NCBI GenBank assembly: GCA_937877455.1
Contig: CALFIU010000130.1
Coordinates: 1-64,000 of the forward strand
DNA length: 64,000 bases
Origin: an uncultured Bacteroidales bacterium
GTDB taxonomy: Bacteria > Bacteroidota > Bacteroidia > Bacteroidales > UBA3824
Reading direction: 5' to 3'
The position numbers and the translations under genes were made by a program. Each line of letters starts with the position of its first letter. Within the stretch, counting starts at the first letter, position 1. Positions 1-9,308 of this stretch are shown here, one piece after another. Under the pieces are notes generated by a model. That model was not told the DNA's origin. It saw nothing but the letters and a program-made list of their open reading frames with translations, and made no database searches.

Positions 1-111
1 TTTGCGGTTATGATTATTTTTTTGAATAATATAGTCTATTTTGAATATATAAATGGTATAAAAATACAATTATTCGTTTTTAATTCGCTTTAATTTATGT
101 TGATAAAGAAA

Positions 112-2112
112 TTATTTAACCTTGAAATTCTTGACAATTTTGCCGTTCTTGTCGATGATGCGGACGCAGAAGTCGCTCATGCCTGGTCCGTTGATAATCA
201 AACCAGAGAGGACGTTTGTGCCTTTTTTGAGTGTTACGGCTTTGGATGCGCAGTCGTCCTTGACCATGCGTCTATCGCCCGACATCAGGAGTGCCTCTTG
301 TCCGTTGAGATACCATGTTGAAGCCGAATTGCTGCCCACCAAGAGGCGCACGTCCTTGATATCCTCGTCGCACTCAATGACGGTGATTATGGGAAACAAT
401 ACGCCATAAACCTTTTTGCTATATTGTTCGGCAAAACGAAAGAGTTTTATATTATAGAAATTGCTTTCAATTTTGTGCCAAGCGAGGGTTTCTTTGCCGT
501 ACTTCACCTTTTGCTTGTCGGCGGGTACGTTTTGGAGTAGAGCCTGCACTTTGGGGTCGCCAAAAGTATTGCGGAGATAGGAGTCGGTGAAGATGGCGTT
601 GGTATTGAGAGCGAGGGAGATTGGCTCGAGGACGTTCCAACGGCGGATGAAACCGTCATTATCGGGCTGCGATGATGCACCGGCAGCGTTGGTGTAGTAT
701 TCGATGCGGTTTTTGAACTCGATGTTGTCTACATCGAAACCGTCGGCATCAGCCACAACGCAGATGTCTGTAACACCGTTTGGAATGTATTTGAGCGTGG
801 AAGTAACTGCGAGCCACTGACCGCTGTAGTCGCGGCGGAATTGTCCTTCGGTAACTACAGTTACGGTAAAATCGGCTATCACCTTGCCCTTGGGCGACTT
901 TTCGCGGATGGAGAATTTTGTGTTCTTGTTGGCGCGGACGGCGGCGATGGCGTAAGCGCGGTTTTTCACATTGGAAAAGTCGACATCCTTGTAAACGATG
1001 TAACTGCCCTTCTGTTTCAGGCCGGCAAACCAGCCCTTGAAAGTGTCGGCGGTGTCCACAAAGCCTGTCGTAACGTCCTTGGAAGCCTCGTTGTAGCGGT
1101 CAACATTAACCACGCTCAAAGCGTTGTTGATGCCCACGCCGCGCATTGTGGGTTTCACTTCATTGATGGTTCCGTCGGGGTTGAAATACAGTTTTTCGAT
1201 GCGGACGCTGCGGCGTTTGTCATCGTTGGGCGAGAAATCGTTGTGGTGGTAGAACAAATACCACTGCCCCTTGAAATTGATGATTGAATGGTGGTTGGTC
1301 CAACAGCTGTCGGCATGTTCGGACATGATTAGACCCTTGTATTCGTAGGGTCCCATGGGATTCTTGCTCATAGCATAGCCAAGCACTTCGGTATTGGTGC
1401 GTACGTAGGGGTACGTGAGGTAGTAGTTGCCGTTGTACTCGAATGCAAACGGTCCTTCCGCCTGACGGCTTGGCAGACCTTGGAGGCAGTTGACGCCTTT
1501 CATCTCAAACTCGCGGTCGCCCCATTTCACTTTTTCGGTCGGGGTGTCGTCGGCGAGTTCAATCATGTTGTCCTTGAGTTTCGCGCACCGTCCCGCGCCC
1601 CAGAAAATGTAGGCATTGCCGTCGGAGGCTTGGAGTACGCATGGGTCGATGCCGTTGATGCCTTCGATGTTTTTGGCTACGGGCTTGTATGGGCCTTCGG
1701 GCTTGACGGCAATTGCGACGCCAACGCCAAATCCCATGCCGTCTTGGGGAGCGTCGGGGAAGTAGAAATAGTATTTGCCGTTGCGCTCCACACAGTCTGG
1801 AGCCCACATGCTGTAGGCTGTCGGATTGCCCCATGGCACGTCTTCCTGACGGAGGATTACGCCATGGTCGGTCCAATCGGTAAGATTGTCGGAGGAGAAA
1901 ACGTGGTAGTCCTCCATGCAGAACCAGTTTGGTCGCTGTCCATGCGGCAGAGGGTAGGGCTGGTGGATGTCGTGGGAAGGAAAGAGATATACCTTCCCGT
2001 TAAAAACTCTTGCGGTGGGGTCTGCGCTGAACATATCCCTGATGACAGGATTTTGCGCACTGAGTACCGTCGGCAAAAATGCCGATAGCAATAAAATATT
2101 TCTTAAATTCAT
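112..2112 (-). CDS. Secreted glycoside hydrolase family 43 protein with C-terminal beta-sandwich region
   Basis: The 666-residue product starts with a signal peptide (hydrophobic 6-18, cleavage near residue 20), so it should be periplasmic or exported. Residues 25 to about 330 read as a five-bladed GH43 propeller, with candidate catalytic acids D31 (SADPTA), D156 (GIDP) and E219 (EGPF) and the family histidine in NHHS (H275). GH43 enzymes cleave arabinose-, xylose- or galactose-containing glycans; the exact substrate cannot be read here. About residues 345-465 look like a CBM6-type jelly roll (DGFDVDNIEF near its end), followed by about 180 residues of a second beta-rich domain I cannot name. 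The gene is visibly richer in G+C (roughly half by eye) than its neighbours (about a third), suggesting recent acquisition. No SusC/SusD pair lies beside it in the window. Confidence 0.88.
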   Translation of the reverse strand: MNLRNILLLSAFLPTVLSAQNPVIRDMFSADPTARVFNGKVYLFPSHDIHQPYPLPHGQRPNWFCMEDYHVFSSDNLTDWTDHGVILRQEDVPWGNPTAYSMWAPDCVERNGKYYFYFPDAPQDGMGFGVGVAIAVKPEGPYKPVAKNIEGINGIDPCVLQASDGNAYIFWGAGRCAKLKDNMIELADDTPTEKVKWGDREFEMKGVNCLQGLPSRQAEGPFAFEYNGNYYLTYPYVRTNTEVLGYAMSKNPMGPYEYKGLIMSEHADSCWTNHHSIINFKGQWYLFYHHNDFSPNDDKRRSVRIEKLYFNPDGTINEVKPTMRGVGINNALSVVNVDRYNEASKDVTTGFVDTADTFKGWFAGLKQKGSYIVYKDVDFSNVKNRAYAIAAVRANKNTKFSIREKSPKGKVIADFTVTVVTEGQFRRDYSGQWLAVTSTLKYIPNGVTDICVVADADGFDVDNIEFKNRIEYYTNAAGASSQPDNDGFIRRWNVLEPISLALNTNAIFTDSYLRNTFGDPKVQALLQNVPADKQKVKYGKETLAWHKIESNFYNIKLFRFAEQYSKKVYGVLFPIITVIECDEDIKDVRLLVGSNSASTWYLNGQEALLMSGDRRMVKDDCASKAVTLKKGTNVLSGLIINGPGMSDFCVRIIDKNGKIVKNFKVK

Positions 2113-2303
2113 AATTTTGTGAGTTTTTTGTGTAGTAAAAATATGGAATTAAAGAATAATAGTTTTATGTTATAGTTTCAACTTTTTATGTTTTTGTAAC
2201 ATATTTAGGCATATAAGGTTGTGAAATATAAAATAAAAAGATGTGTAATTTTTTTTTGTGTGAAAGTTAATGTTGTAATATTAAGGAAATTGTGGGGTGT
2301 ATA

Positions 2304-2337
2304 ATAAAAAAGGAGGGTGAATTGCCCTCCTTTTTTT
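2304..2337 (-). terminator. Intrinsic terminator downstream of the RRM gene
   Basis: An inverted repeat (GGAGGG at 2312-2317, CCCTCC at 2325-2330) is flanked by an A tract on the left and a T tract on the right, so it can terminate in both directions. It lies between the end of the RRM gene and the start of the GH43 gene, both read leftward. Confidence 0.8.
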
Positions 2338-2355
2338 AGTAGCTAAAAACCAAGT

Positions 2356-3030
2356 TTATTCTTCTCCATTGTTTTGTGTGTCGGAGTTATCTTTGTGTTG
2401 ATTGTAGTTATCTTGGTTGTTGTAGTTGTTTTGGCGGTATCCTTGGTTGTTGTAATTGTTTTGTCTTTGACGGTATCCGTTGTTGTTATATCCTTGGTTG
2501 TTGTAGTTATTTTGACGGTATCCGCCGTTATTGTATCCGCCTTCTTCTCCATTGTTGTTATTGTTTTGTCTTTGGCGGTATCCGTAGTTGTTGTATCCTT
2601 GATTATTGTAGTTGTTTTGACGGTATCCGTTGTTGTTTTGACGGTATCCTCCGTTGTTGTTTTGACGGTATCCTCCGTTGTCGTTTTGGCGGTATCCGTT
2701 GTTATTGTTATTTTGACGGTATCCTCCGTTGTTATTTTGGCGGTATCCACCATTGTTGTTTTGTTGTTGGTTATTTTGGTTGCGCGGGCGAGCTACCGAT
2801 ACTTTGATTGGTTTGCCTTCTTGACCTTCAAGTTCCGCGCCATTGAGTTCCGAAATTGCTTTGCGGCCTTCTTCATCGTTTGGCATTTCTACAAAACCAA
2901 TGCCTCTGGATTGTTTTGTTTCGCGGTCGAATACTATTTTGGCAGAGTTTACTGTGCCGTAAGGTTCAAAAAAACCGCGTAATTCGGTGTCATTGACATC
3001 AAGGCTTAAATTTGCAATGTAAATGTTCAT
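2356..3030 (-). CDS. RRM-domain RNA-binding protein with asparagine/glutamine-rich repetitive tail
   Basis: This 224-residue protein has one N-terminal RNA recognition motif: RNP2 is IYIANL (3-8) and RNP1 is RGIGFVEM (42-49), within a domain ending near residue 82. Such small RRM proteins are common in Bacteroidetes and bind single-stranded RNA. Unusually, residues about 83-224 are a low-complexity tail made of irregular GYRQNN(N)G units, very rich in Asn, Gln, Tyr, Gly and Arg, resembling prion-like domains of eukaryotic hnRNPs. The underlying DNA (about 2400-2765) is a run of short direct repeats, so tail length may vary between strains. The gene is monocistronic, with a terminator after it and a 238-base AT-rich leader region before it, long enough for autoregulation. 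Confidence 0.9.
   Translation of the reverse strand: MNIYIANLSLDVNDTELRGFFEPYGTVNSAKIVFDRETKQSRGIGFVEMPNDEEGRKAISELNGAELEGQEGKPIKVSVARPRNQNNQQQNNNGGYRQNNNGGYRQNNNNNGYRQNDNGGYRQNNNGGYRQNNNGYRQNNYNNQGYNNYGYRQRQNNNNNGEEGGYNNGGYRQNNYNNQGYNNNGYRQRQNNYNNQGYRQNNYNNQDNYNQHKDNSDTQNNGEE
2400..2765 (-). repeat. Short direct repeats encoding the GYRQNN tail
   Basis: The plus strand shows many copies of a CGGTATCC(T/G)CCGTTGTTGTT-like unit in multiples of three bases (about 24-30 per unit). They encode GYRQNN-type repeats in the RRM protein tail. Unit length keeps the reading frame, so gain or loss would change only tail length. Confidence 0.8.
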
Positions 3031-3268
3031 TTGTTAAAAAAAAATTGTTTTATAAATAAAAAATGTAATAAAATAAATGATAAATACTGAGTTTTTGAAA
3101 TTGAAATATGTACTGTATTTGATAAATCTTATTTTTTATATATTATGCAAATTAAAGTTTATTCCTAAGTCAATTCTCAAATTATCAATTGCAAATATAG
3201 GTCAATTTATTAATTTGCAAACATTTTTGGATTATTTTTTACAACTTGTTTTTTTTATTATTGTTTGG

Positions 3269-4003
3269 TTATATGTTGTTTTTTAATATTTTACCATCTC
3301 CAGTTTTGAAGTTGCTTGATAATATCATTATAATATCTATAATCCACCATATTCCACAGCCTCCGCCAGTTAGGAATTGGATAAGTCCTGTTATATAGTT
3401 TTTTGTGTAAAAACGGTGTACTCCAAATCCTCCTAATAATATACACAATAACAATGTAATTAAAAAATCGTTGTTGTTTGATTCTTTATTTTGTTTTGTA
3501 GTATTTTGCGACGATGTTTGATTTTTAGTAGAAAAAGGTGGTGGTGTTATGCGAGTTGCTTGTTTTGCAATAGAGAGTGTTGTTCCGCAAAAAATGCAAG
3601 TTTTGTCTAATGACGTTGTGCCTTTGCCACAATTGTTGCAGTAGTTGGTCGCTGAGTTTATAGGACTATTGCAAAACTCACATTGCGATGAATTTTTGTC
3701 TATCATTAACCCACAATTTCGGCAATATATTTCGCCTGTTTTGTCAAATTTTTCATTGGTTGATGGGGTTGGTATAGGCTCTGGCTCTTTATAACCTCTT
3801 GTGTTGAAAGTTGAATTTTGTTGCTTTTCGGTTTGGGATGTTATTGTAAGAGGTGTGCCACATTCTGTACATGTAAAATCACCTGGTATTACAAAATGTC
3901 CACATACGGGACAAAATTTATTGCCTTCGCCTTTTTGTAAGCCACAAAAATCGCATGTTGTGCTATCGTTAGCTATTTGTTTTCCACAATTTCTGCAAAA
4001 CAT
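3269..4003 (-). CDS. Zinc-ribbon (double DZR) and TM2-domain membrane protein
   Basis: The 244-residue product carries eight CxxC knuckles at C3/C6, C17/C20, C31/C34, C45/C48, C94/C97, C108/C111, C122/C125 and C136/C139. These form two double-zinc-ribbon modules joined by a Pro/Glu linker. After a Ser/Thr/Asn-rich spacer, residues 178-230 are a TM2 domain: a hydrophobic segment, GGFGVHRFYTK, then a second segment ending IIDIIMILSS. TM2 proteins are two-helix membrane proteins without a settled function; the ribbons should face the cytoplasm. It is the last gene of a likely three-gene operon, starting only 3 bases after the upstream receptor's stop codon, so it may share that signalling role (inference). 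Confidence 0.85.
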   Translation of the reverse strand: MFCRNCGKQIANDSTTCDFCGLQKGEGNKFCPVCGHFVIPGDFTCTECGTPLTITSQTEKQQNSTFNTRGYKEPEPIPTPSTNEKFDKTGEIYCRNCGLMIDKNSSQCEFCNSPINSATNYCNNCGKGTTSLDKTCIFCGTTLSIAKQATRITPPPFSTKNQTSSQNTTKQNKESNNNDFLITLLLCILLGGFGVHRFYTKNYITGLIQFLTGGGCGIWWIIDIIMILSSNFKTGDGKILKNNI

Positions 4004-4006
4004 TTT

Positions 4007-6415
4007 TTATTTGTTTATTTGTTTCTTTAGTTCGTTACACTCGGCTTGGAGTTGTTTGATTTTTTCTTCAAGTTCTTCTTGTTGTTTTTTGGTTTCTGTT
4101 ATGTCGAATGCAAAGTACATTATTTTTGTGATTTTGCCTTCGTAATTATAATAAGGTGTATATGTTGATAATAACCAGCGTACTTCACCGGATTTGGTGA
4201 ATCGTTTCATTACTTTTTCGTAATATTGACCTGTGGTTGATACGTTTTGTATTACTTCTCGTAGTTCTTCTCTTTCTGTTTTTACAAGATCCAATACGTT
4301 TACGCCTTGGATTTCTTCCAATTCGTAGTGCATTGTGTTGAGATATTTGTCGTTGGCCGTTATCAAAATGCCTTTTGTGGTATATTCTATTGTTAATATT
4401 GTGTTGTTTACAGCATCAATAAGACCTTTCATGTCAGCTTCTCGTTCAAGCGATTTTTGTTGTTCGGCTTCGAGTTGCTTTATGCTTTCTTGCATTTTTA
4501 CTTCGTTAATAGCCAGGGTGTCGGCTTGCGAGCGAAATTTTCTCATGAGTATTTCTGTTTGCTCGTTGATTCTTGCTGTTACAAGTGTGCCTGCTACTGT
4601 TGAGGCCGCTACATTGAGAAACTCTTTTTCGTAATCGTTGAGATTGTGTATAAACGCTATTTCGAGTATTGCAATAAGTTCTTCGTCGTAAAGCATTGGT
4701 AACACAACCAAGGTGCGTGGTTTTGATTTGCCAAGTCCTGATATTACAGTTACATAATCGTCGGGTAGGTTGGTTAGGCAAATGGTATTTTTTTCTAATG
4801 CGCATGTACCTACCATGCCGATACCTTTTTGAATTTTTATGCGTAGAGCCTTTTTTTTGCCTAATGCTATGGCCGAAATTAGTTCGAGATAATCGCCTTC
4901 GTTTTCGTCTTTTCTGTAAAGATACAGCCCACCCATTACAGCTTTTGTATATTTTACTATGGTGGACAAAATGTTGTCAGAAAGTATATCAACTTTGTTT
5001 GTACCTATACGCATTGATTCGTTTAAGAGTGCAATGCCCTGTTTTATCCAGTTTTGGCGTTCTTCAAGTTCTTTACGTTCAGTTTCTGATGCTGCTATTC
5101 CTCGTAGAGTTTCGAGCATTTTATTGTATGAAAGTTGAAACTTATTGTCGCCAGGAAGGGTGTCAAGTGTGTCGTTGTAGGTATGTGATTCTATTTCGCG
5201 ATTGAGTGATGAAATTTTTGCAAATGTGCGTTGATAACGGTTGAGTATGTCTTCGAGGTTTTTTAGTTCTGGTATGTAAAGTTTATTTTTTACTTCTTCA
5301 ACTTCCTCTATATCTGTCATCTTTTTGCTGTGGTCTATAAGTTGTGTTATTTGTCCTATATAGTAGTGCCTAAGTATTAATATCATAGCAACTATTGCAA
5401 CAAAAATTAACAATCCAATGAGGATTGTTTTTGTCATGTACATATTACCTTCTGCGCATAACTCGTCTTTTGAGGATGTTATGCAAACAGTATAGTGTGT
5501 GTTGTAGTCTGGTAAATTTATTGTGCGACCTATGATATATTCTTTTGCGTTGTTTTCTGTGAAATTTTCGCCTTTTCTTAGTTTTAGGTAATAATAGTCT
5601 GTGTTGTTTTTGAACACATTTTCGAGGCTACGTCCAGTAAGTAGTTTTTTTTCTGGTGCAGCTATTATTTTGCCGTCATGTGTAAACACCACCACGCCAC
5701 AACTTTTGGGTAAGTTTACAAATTCTATGTTTTGATTGATACGATCGACAATAAAGTCTGCACCTATAACTCCGAGTAATTTTGTACCAAATCTTAGTGG
5801 TAATACTATTGGCATAAGCAAAAGGTTTTTGGCGTTTTCTCGATACAATTGTGGTGTGCCAAGTGTGATATTTCTTTTGGTTTTGTAATAATAGTAAGAT
5901 GTTATATCTTCTTTGTCGTTGTAATTTTTTACATAGTCGCGTTCAATTATTCCAGTTGCGTTTTTTTTAAACATTGGAACAAAACGACCTGTTGAGTCGT
6001 GATTTTCTGTCATAGCATATAGAGAATCCTTGGCATCGAATAGATTGGGTTCCCAAATCATATATATTTTTTTTATATCGGGGTCGTTGGCTATGTTTTC
6101 TGATAGCACTATTGCAGCTTGCTCTCTGGTTATGTGAAAATTTAGTTCTGGATTACCTATTTGCATAAACCATGTTGATAATTTTTTTAGTGTGTTGGCA
6201 TCGGTGTTTATTGTGCGTATCACCTCCGATGACACTGCGTCTGCTGCTCTTTCTATGTTGTTTTGGGCGGTCTGGATTCGGTTGTTGCGACCAATAGACC
6301 CTATCAGGACGGCCACAAACATCACCGATACGAAACTTATTATTCCGTATGTAAGGTAAAAATCGTATGATTTTTTTAAAGTATTTTTTATGTTGTCCCG
6401 AATCTTTTCAAACAT
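4007..6415 (-). CDS. Membrane receptor: dCache sensor, GAF and PAS domains, no catalytic output
   Basis: The 802-residue protein has a transmembrane helix at about 22-42, a large extracytoplasmic dCache-like region (about 50-315, with IWEPN and GVIGADF typical of the family), a second helix at about 329-348, then a coiled linker. A GAF domain follows (about 463-620), then a PAS domain (about 665-780, ending with a PAC-type FDITETKKQQEE), and a short terminal coiled coil. No histidine kinase, GGDEF, methyl-accepting or phosphatase domain follows, so any output must come from a partner protein. It lies 11 bases after its larger paralogue and 3 bases before the TM2 protein gene. The GAF segment with DLP-GYIxVISGLG-like text is shared with the paralogue. 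Confidence 0.83.
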   Translation of the reverse strand: MFEKIRDNIKNTLKKSYDFYLTYGIISFVSVMFVAVLIGSIGRNNRIQTAQNNIERAADAVSSEVIRTINTDANTLKKLSTWFMQIGNPELNFHITREQAAIVLSENIANDPDIKKIYMIWEPNLFDAKDSLYAMTENHDSTGRFVPMFKKNATGIIERDYVKNYNDKEDITSYYYYKTKRNITLGTPQLYRENAKNLLLMPIVLPLRFGTKLLGVIGADFIVDRINQNIEFVNLPKSCGVVVFTHDGKIIAAPEKKLLTGRSLENVFKNNTDYYYLKLRKGENFTENNAKEYIIGRTINLPDYNTHYTVCITSSKDELCAEGNMYMTKTILIGLLIFVAIVAMILILRHYYIGQITQLIDHSKKMTDIEEVEEVKNKLYIPELKNLEDILNRYQRTFAKISSLNREIESHTYNDTLDTLPGDNKFQLSYNKMLETLRGIAASETERKELEERQNWIKQGIALLNESMRIGTNKVDILSDNILSTIVKYTKAVMGGLYLYRKDENEGDYLELISAIALGKKKALRIKIQKGIGMVGTCALEKNTICLTNLPDDYVTVISGLGKSKPRTLVVLPMLYDEELIAILEIAFIHNLNDYEKEFLNVAASTVAGTLVTARINEQTEILMRKFRSQADTLAINEVKMQESIKQLEAEQQKSLEREADMKGLIDAVNNTILTIEYTTKGILITANDKYLNTMHYELEEIQGVNVLDLVKTEREELREVIQNVSTTGQYYEKVMKRFTKSGEVRWLLSTYTPYYNYEGKITKIMYFAFDITETKKQQEELEEKIKQLQAECNELKKQINK

Positions 6416-6426
6416 TTTATTTAGTT

Positions 6427-9201
6427 TTATTTAGCAAGCGTGCCTATTAGCATAATTTGACCAACGTCGCCTTTTTCTGTTAAAATTGGAAATTCGTTGA
6501 CGTTTAAGGTTATAGTTTTGCCGTGTGTTGCTGTTAAGCGAAGCTTGTCGGTTATTTCTTTTCCCGTGGATAGTATTTGTAGTGAGTTTTCAAACATTGG
6601 CACTGTTTCGGAAACAAGAAAATCAGAAAAGTCGCGGTTTATTATTTTTTCGTCAGACAACCCGATTATTTTCTTAAACATTTGGTTTGCTTTTAAAATT
6701 ATTCCTCTGCGGTTAAATTCTATTCTAACAACACATGTGTCAAGTGCGTTTTCAAATGTTTTTATTTCTTTTTCTCTGTCTTCTATGTATTTTTGTTTTT
6801 CTGCCAACTCGTGTTCTTTTTCGCTCATTTTGTCCATCTGTCGCAATATTTCGCGTTCTTGATGTCTTAGTTGTCGTTCAAGTACTTTGGTTTCTGATAT
6901 GTCCATACCAATATTTATTATTCTTAGTACATTGCCTTTGTCGTCCATTATGGGTGAAAATGTTTCTGAAAGCCAAAATACTTTTTGTTTTGTTGTTACA
7001 GATTCAACAAGGCTACGCGTTGAGCCTGCACGAAGGTCTTCCCAAAATTTGCGGTATTCTTTGTTTTCTGGTGTAAACGATGATACTTCGCTGTGGTTTT
7101 TGCCCAAGAGTTCTTCTTCTGGCATTTGAAATAAGTCGGTTACACGGCTATTGACGTGTATTATTGTTCCGTCTTTGTCGTATTGTGTTACCAATGAAGT
7201 GGCATCAATGGCATGGAATAGTCCTCGCATTTCCATCTCTTTGTTTTCTGTTTCCACTTTTAAACGTCTCATTTCTTTAAGGTTGCGACGCATTTCCACT
7301 TCTTGGATTTTCATTAATTTGGATTGTTCTTGCGATTGTTGTAGCAGTGTTTCGGTGCGTTCGGTAATCTTAAGCCCTGATATTGCACTTGCTATACTTT
7401 CGGCTATGCGTGTCAAAAATGTTATTTCGTAGTCTTTAAATACTTTGAATGATGCTATTTCAAGCATTCCACTATTGTGTCTGTTGAAAATTAGTGGCAC
7501 TATTATGAGGTTGTTGGGTTCTGCGCCGCCAAGTCCACTTACAATGTGTATGTAGCCTTCTGGTAGGTCGGTGATGTTTATAACCCTTGCTTCATGATAT
7601 GCGCGTCCGAGTAATCCTTCATCTACAGATACTCGTTTGTTTATTATTTTTTGTTTTTCGTAAGCATAACAAGCTGCCATTTCAAGCATTATGTTGTTTG
7701 GGTCTTCGTCGTCGGTAAAATATATTGCTCCTTGATTGGCTTCAATGTATTTTACAAGATTGCTTATTATGTTGTATGCCAATTTGCCACGGTCTTGCCC
7801 ATGAAAACGTAGTATTTCTATAAATTTGGTTATACCAGTGTTTATCCAATCTAATTGTTTTTCTTCGTTTTTTCGTTTTATATCTTCTTGATTTTCAATA
7901 CTTAGACGTTCTCTTAGACTCATAAGAAGGTCAGATTCTTCGTCGGTGCCTGGTTTTATGTCAAGTTTAGATGTGTAGTCGCCATCAGAGATTTTTTCTA
8001 TGCAATCGAGACGTTTTATGCGTTTTTCTGCCACTTCGTTAACAAGGTTTTCCATCTCTTTTATTTCTTTTGGCTCAAATATTGACCTTTTGCCATATTT
8101 TTCTGGTACGCTTCCTTTGGCTATTTGCATAACGGATTTGCGCATTTTGTAGAATATTTTAAATACTAATCCGTCAATTACATATACTAATATTATTGAA
8201 ATGATAAATGCTACTATCAATATGGCTATTGTTATTGCTGAATTTAGTATTGAACCGTGTGTTTCTTTTTCTGGGCAGCATACACCAACGTATGTGTCAA
8301 GATTTTTGAGATAAAACACTTTTTGAACCATTTTTGTACCTTTATCTGGCATTGTAAAATAGTGTATGCCGTTTTTATCGTTTGTTGTTGAGCCTAATTT
8401 TATTTGGTCTATTACTCTTGCTGCGTGGAGACTCCCCATGTTTTCGAGTTCGGGGTGAATGTATATCTTGGCTGCTGGGCTTACCAAAAAGAAGTAGCCT
8501 GTTAGTGCAAATTTGGATTTTTTTAATATATTGATTGTTTCTTTGTCTAACGAAAATTCTTTAAAACAAGAAATCATACCGCTAATCTTTGAGTTGATAA
8601 ATAGTGGAAAAAACGATGTTACGTATTGTTTTTTTACAAATTCCATGTTACAAGAGTATATTTCGCCGTTTTCCACAGCTGGTATTATATCCAAGTCGTT
8701 GGGTATAAATACGTCGGTAAGTTGGTTTTTGTCTGAACTATTAAAATTGGACGCTACTAATACATATCCTTCGGGTATTTTTTGGTATAGTGCCGATTGT
8801 ACGCCTGTTAGACTATATACATTGTCGATAATTTGTTGTACGTGGCTAATATCTTTGCCTGTTAGTGTCCAACGTGGTACGCGGCGAAAATATGTTTCAC
8901 CTGTAGAAAAATTAGTTGCTTGACGGATAATAGAATCGGATTCTTCTGTTATTTTGCCAGATTGTCGCAAAAAATAACTAAAAAGCCTAAGCGACTCGCC
9001 TACTTTTTCTTGCGTTGCGATGTTTTCTGCTAATATTCTTTCGCTCATGCCTTGAGATGCCGAAGCCATACCCATGAGTATGCGCATCTGCGCCTCTTTG
9101 TTGTAGTTGTGTAGTAATATTATTCCTACCGTTGAAAACACAACTATCAGACACAGGGTAAATATTAAATTTATTTTTTTATGAAGCGTATTTTTTTTCA
9201 C
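6427..9201 (-). CDS. Membrane receptor: Cache sensor, HAMP-like linker, GAF and two PAS domains, no catalytic output
   Basis: This 924-residue protein begins at a GTG codon (9201). A helix at about 11-31 and a second near 325-350 bracket a Cache-type periplasmic domain that contains VGVCCPEKE near its end. A HAMP-like linker and a coiled coil lead to a GAF domain (about 455-610). A first PAS domain with a PAC tail (GMDISETKVLERQ) and a second PAS domain at the extreme C terminus follow. As in the next gene, there is no kinase, cyclase or methyl-accepting domain. It is the first gene of the receptor-receptor-TM2 operon. The paired architecture suggests duplication followed by loss or gain of one PAS domain; the ligand is unknown. 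Confidence 0.83.
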   Translation of the reverse strand: MKKNTLHKKINLIFTLCLIVVFSTVGIILLHNYNKEAQMRILMGMASASQGMSERILAENIATQEKVGESLRLFSYFLRQSGKITEESDSIIRQATNFSTGETYFRRVPRWTLTGKDISHVQQIIDNVYSLTGVQSALYQKIPEGYVLVASNFNSSDKNQLTDVFIPNDLDIIPAVENGEIYSCNMEFVKKQYVTSFFPLFINSKISGMISCFKEFSLDKETINILKKSKFALTGYFFLVSPAAKIYIHPELENMGSLHAARVIDQIKLGSTTNDKNGIHYFTMPDKGTKMVQKVFYLKNLDTYVGVCCPEKETHGSILNSAITIAILIVAFIISIILVYVIDGLVFKIFYKMRKSVMQIAKGSVPEKYGKRSIFEPKEIKEMENLVNEVAEKRIKRLDCIEKISDGDYTSKLDIKPGTDEESDLLMSLRERLSIENQEDIKRKNEEKQLDWINTGITKFIEILRFHGQDRGKLAYNIISNLVKYIEANQGAIYFTDDEDPNNIMLEMAACYAYEKQKIINKRVSVDEGLLGRAYHEARVINITDLPEGYIHIVSGLGGAEPNNLIIVPLIFNRHNSGMLEIASFKVFKDYEITFLTRIAESIASAISGLKITERTETLLQQSQEQSKLMKIQEVEMRRNLKEMRRLKVETENKEMEMRGLFHAIDATSLVTQYDKDGTIIHVNSRVTDLFQMPEEELLGKNHSEVSSFTPENKEYRKFWEDLRAGSTRSLVESVTTKQKVFWLSETFSPIMDDKGNVLRIINIGMDISETKVLERQLRHQEREILRQMDKMSEKEHELAEKQKYIEDREKEIKTFENALDTCVVRIEFNRRGIILKANQMFKKIIGLSDEKIINRDFSDFLVSETVPMFENSLQILSTGKEITDKLRLTATHGKTITLNVNEFPILTEKGDVGQIMLIGTLAK

Positions 9202-9218
9202 ACTTTTACCTTATTGTT

Positions 9219-9232
9219 TCCGTAATTACGGA
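9219..9232. promoter_or_regulatory. 14-bp perfect palindrome before the receptor operon
   Basis: TCCGTAATTACGGA lies 18-31 bases upstream of the GTG start of the 924-residue receptor. It has the symmetry of a dimeric repressor site. It lies downstream of the best -7 match (TAATTTTG read leftward at 9264-9257), so it would fall in the transcribed leader. Confidence 0.45.
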
Positions 9233-9256
9233 TTGTCTTAATTATATTTTGTTAGG

Positions 9257-9264
9257 CAAAATTA
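9257..9264 (-). promoter_or_regulatory. Possible -7 element of the receptor operon
   Basis: Read on the minus strand this is TAATTTTG, matching the Bacteroidetes TAnnTTTG -7 consensus. A clear -33 TTTG at the expected distance was not seen, so the call is tentative. Confidence 0.35.
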
Positions 9265-9308
9265 ATTCCAAAAAATATATTTTTCTTTATTTTTTTACGC
9301 CCACCTTT

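Noticed and set aside
1480..2088. Long plus-strand open frame (202 codons) opposite the GH43 gene
   Set aside because: It is the antisense shadow of a G+C-rich coding gene with a clear signal peptide and family motifs; its translation shows no recognisable domain.
2400..2765. Possible CRISPR-like repeat array
   Set aside because: Repeats are irregular, have no unique spacers and lie inside a coding frame.
2374..2982. Long plus-strand open frame opposite the RRM gene with valine-rich translation
   Set aside because: Its repetitive Val/Ile sequence is the complement of the NN/RQ codon repeats, not a membrane protein.
3077..3286. Small hydrophobic plus-strand frame in the AT-rich leader of the RRM gene
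   Set aside because: Low-complexity Ile/Leu/Phe sequence with no ribosome binding site; typical of chance frames in AT-rich DNA.
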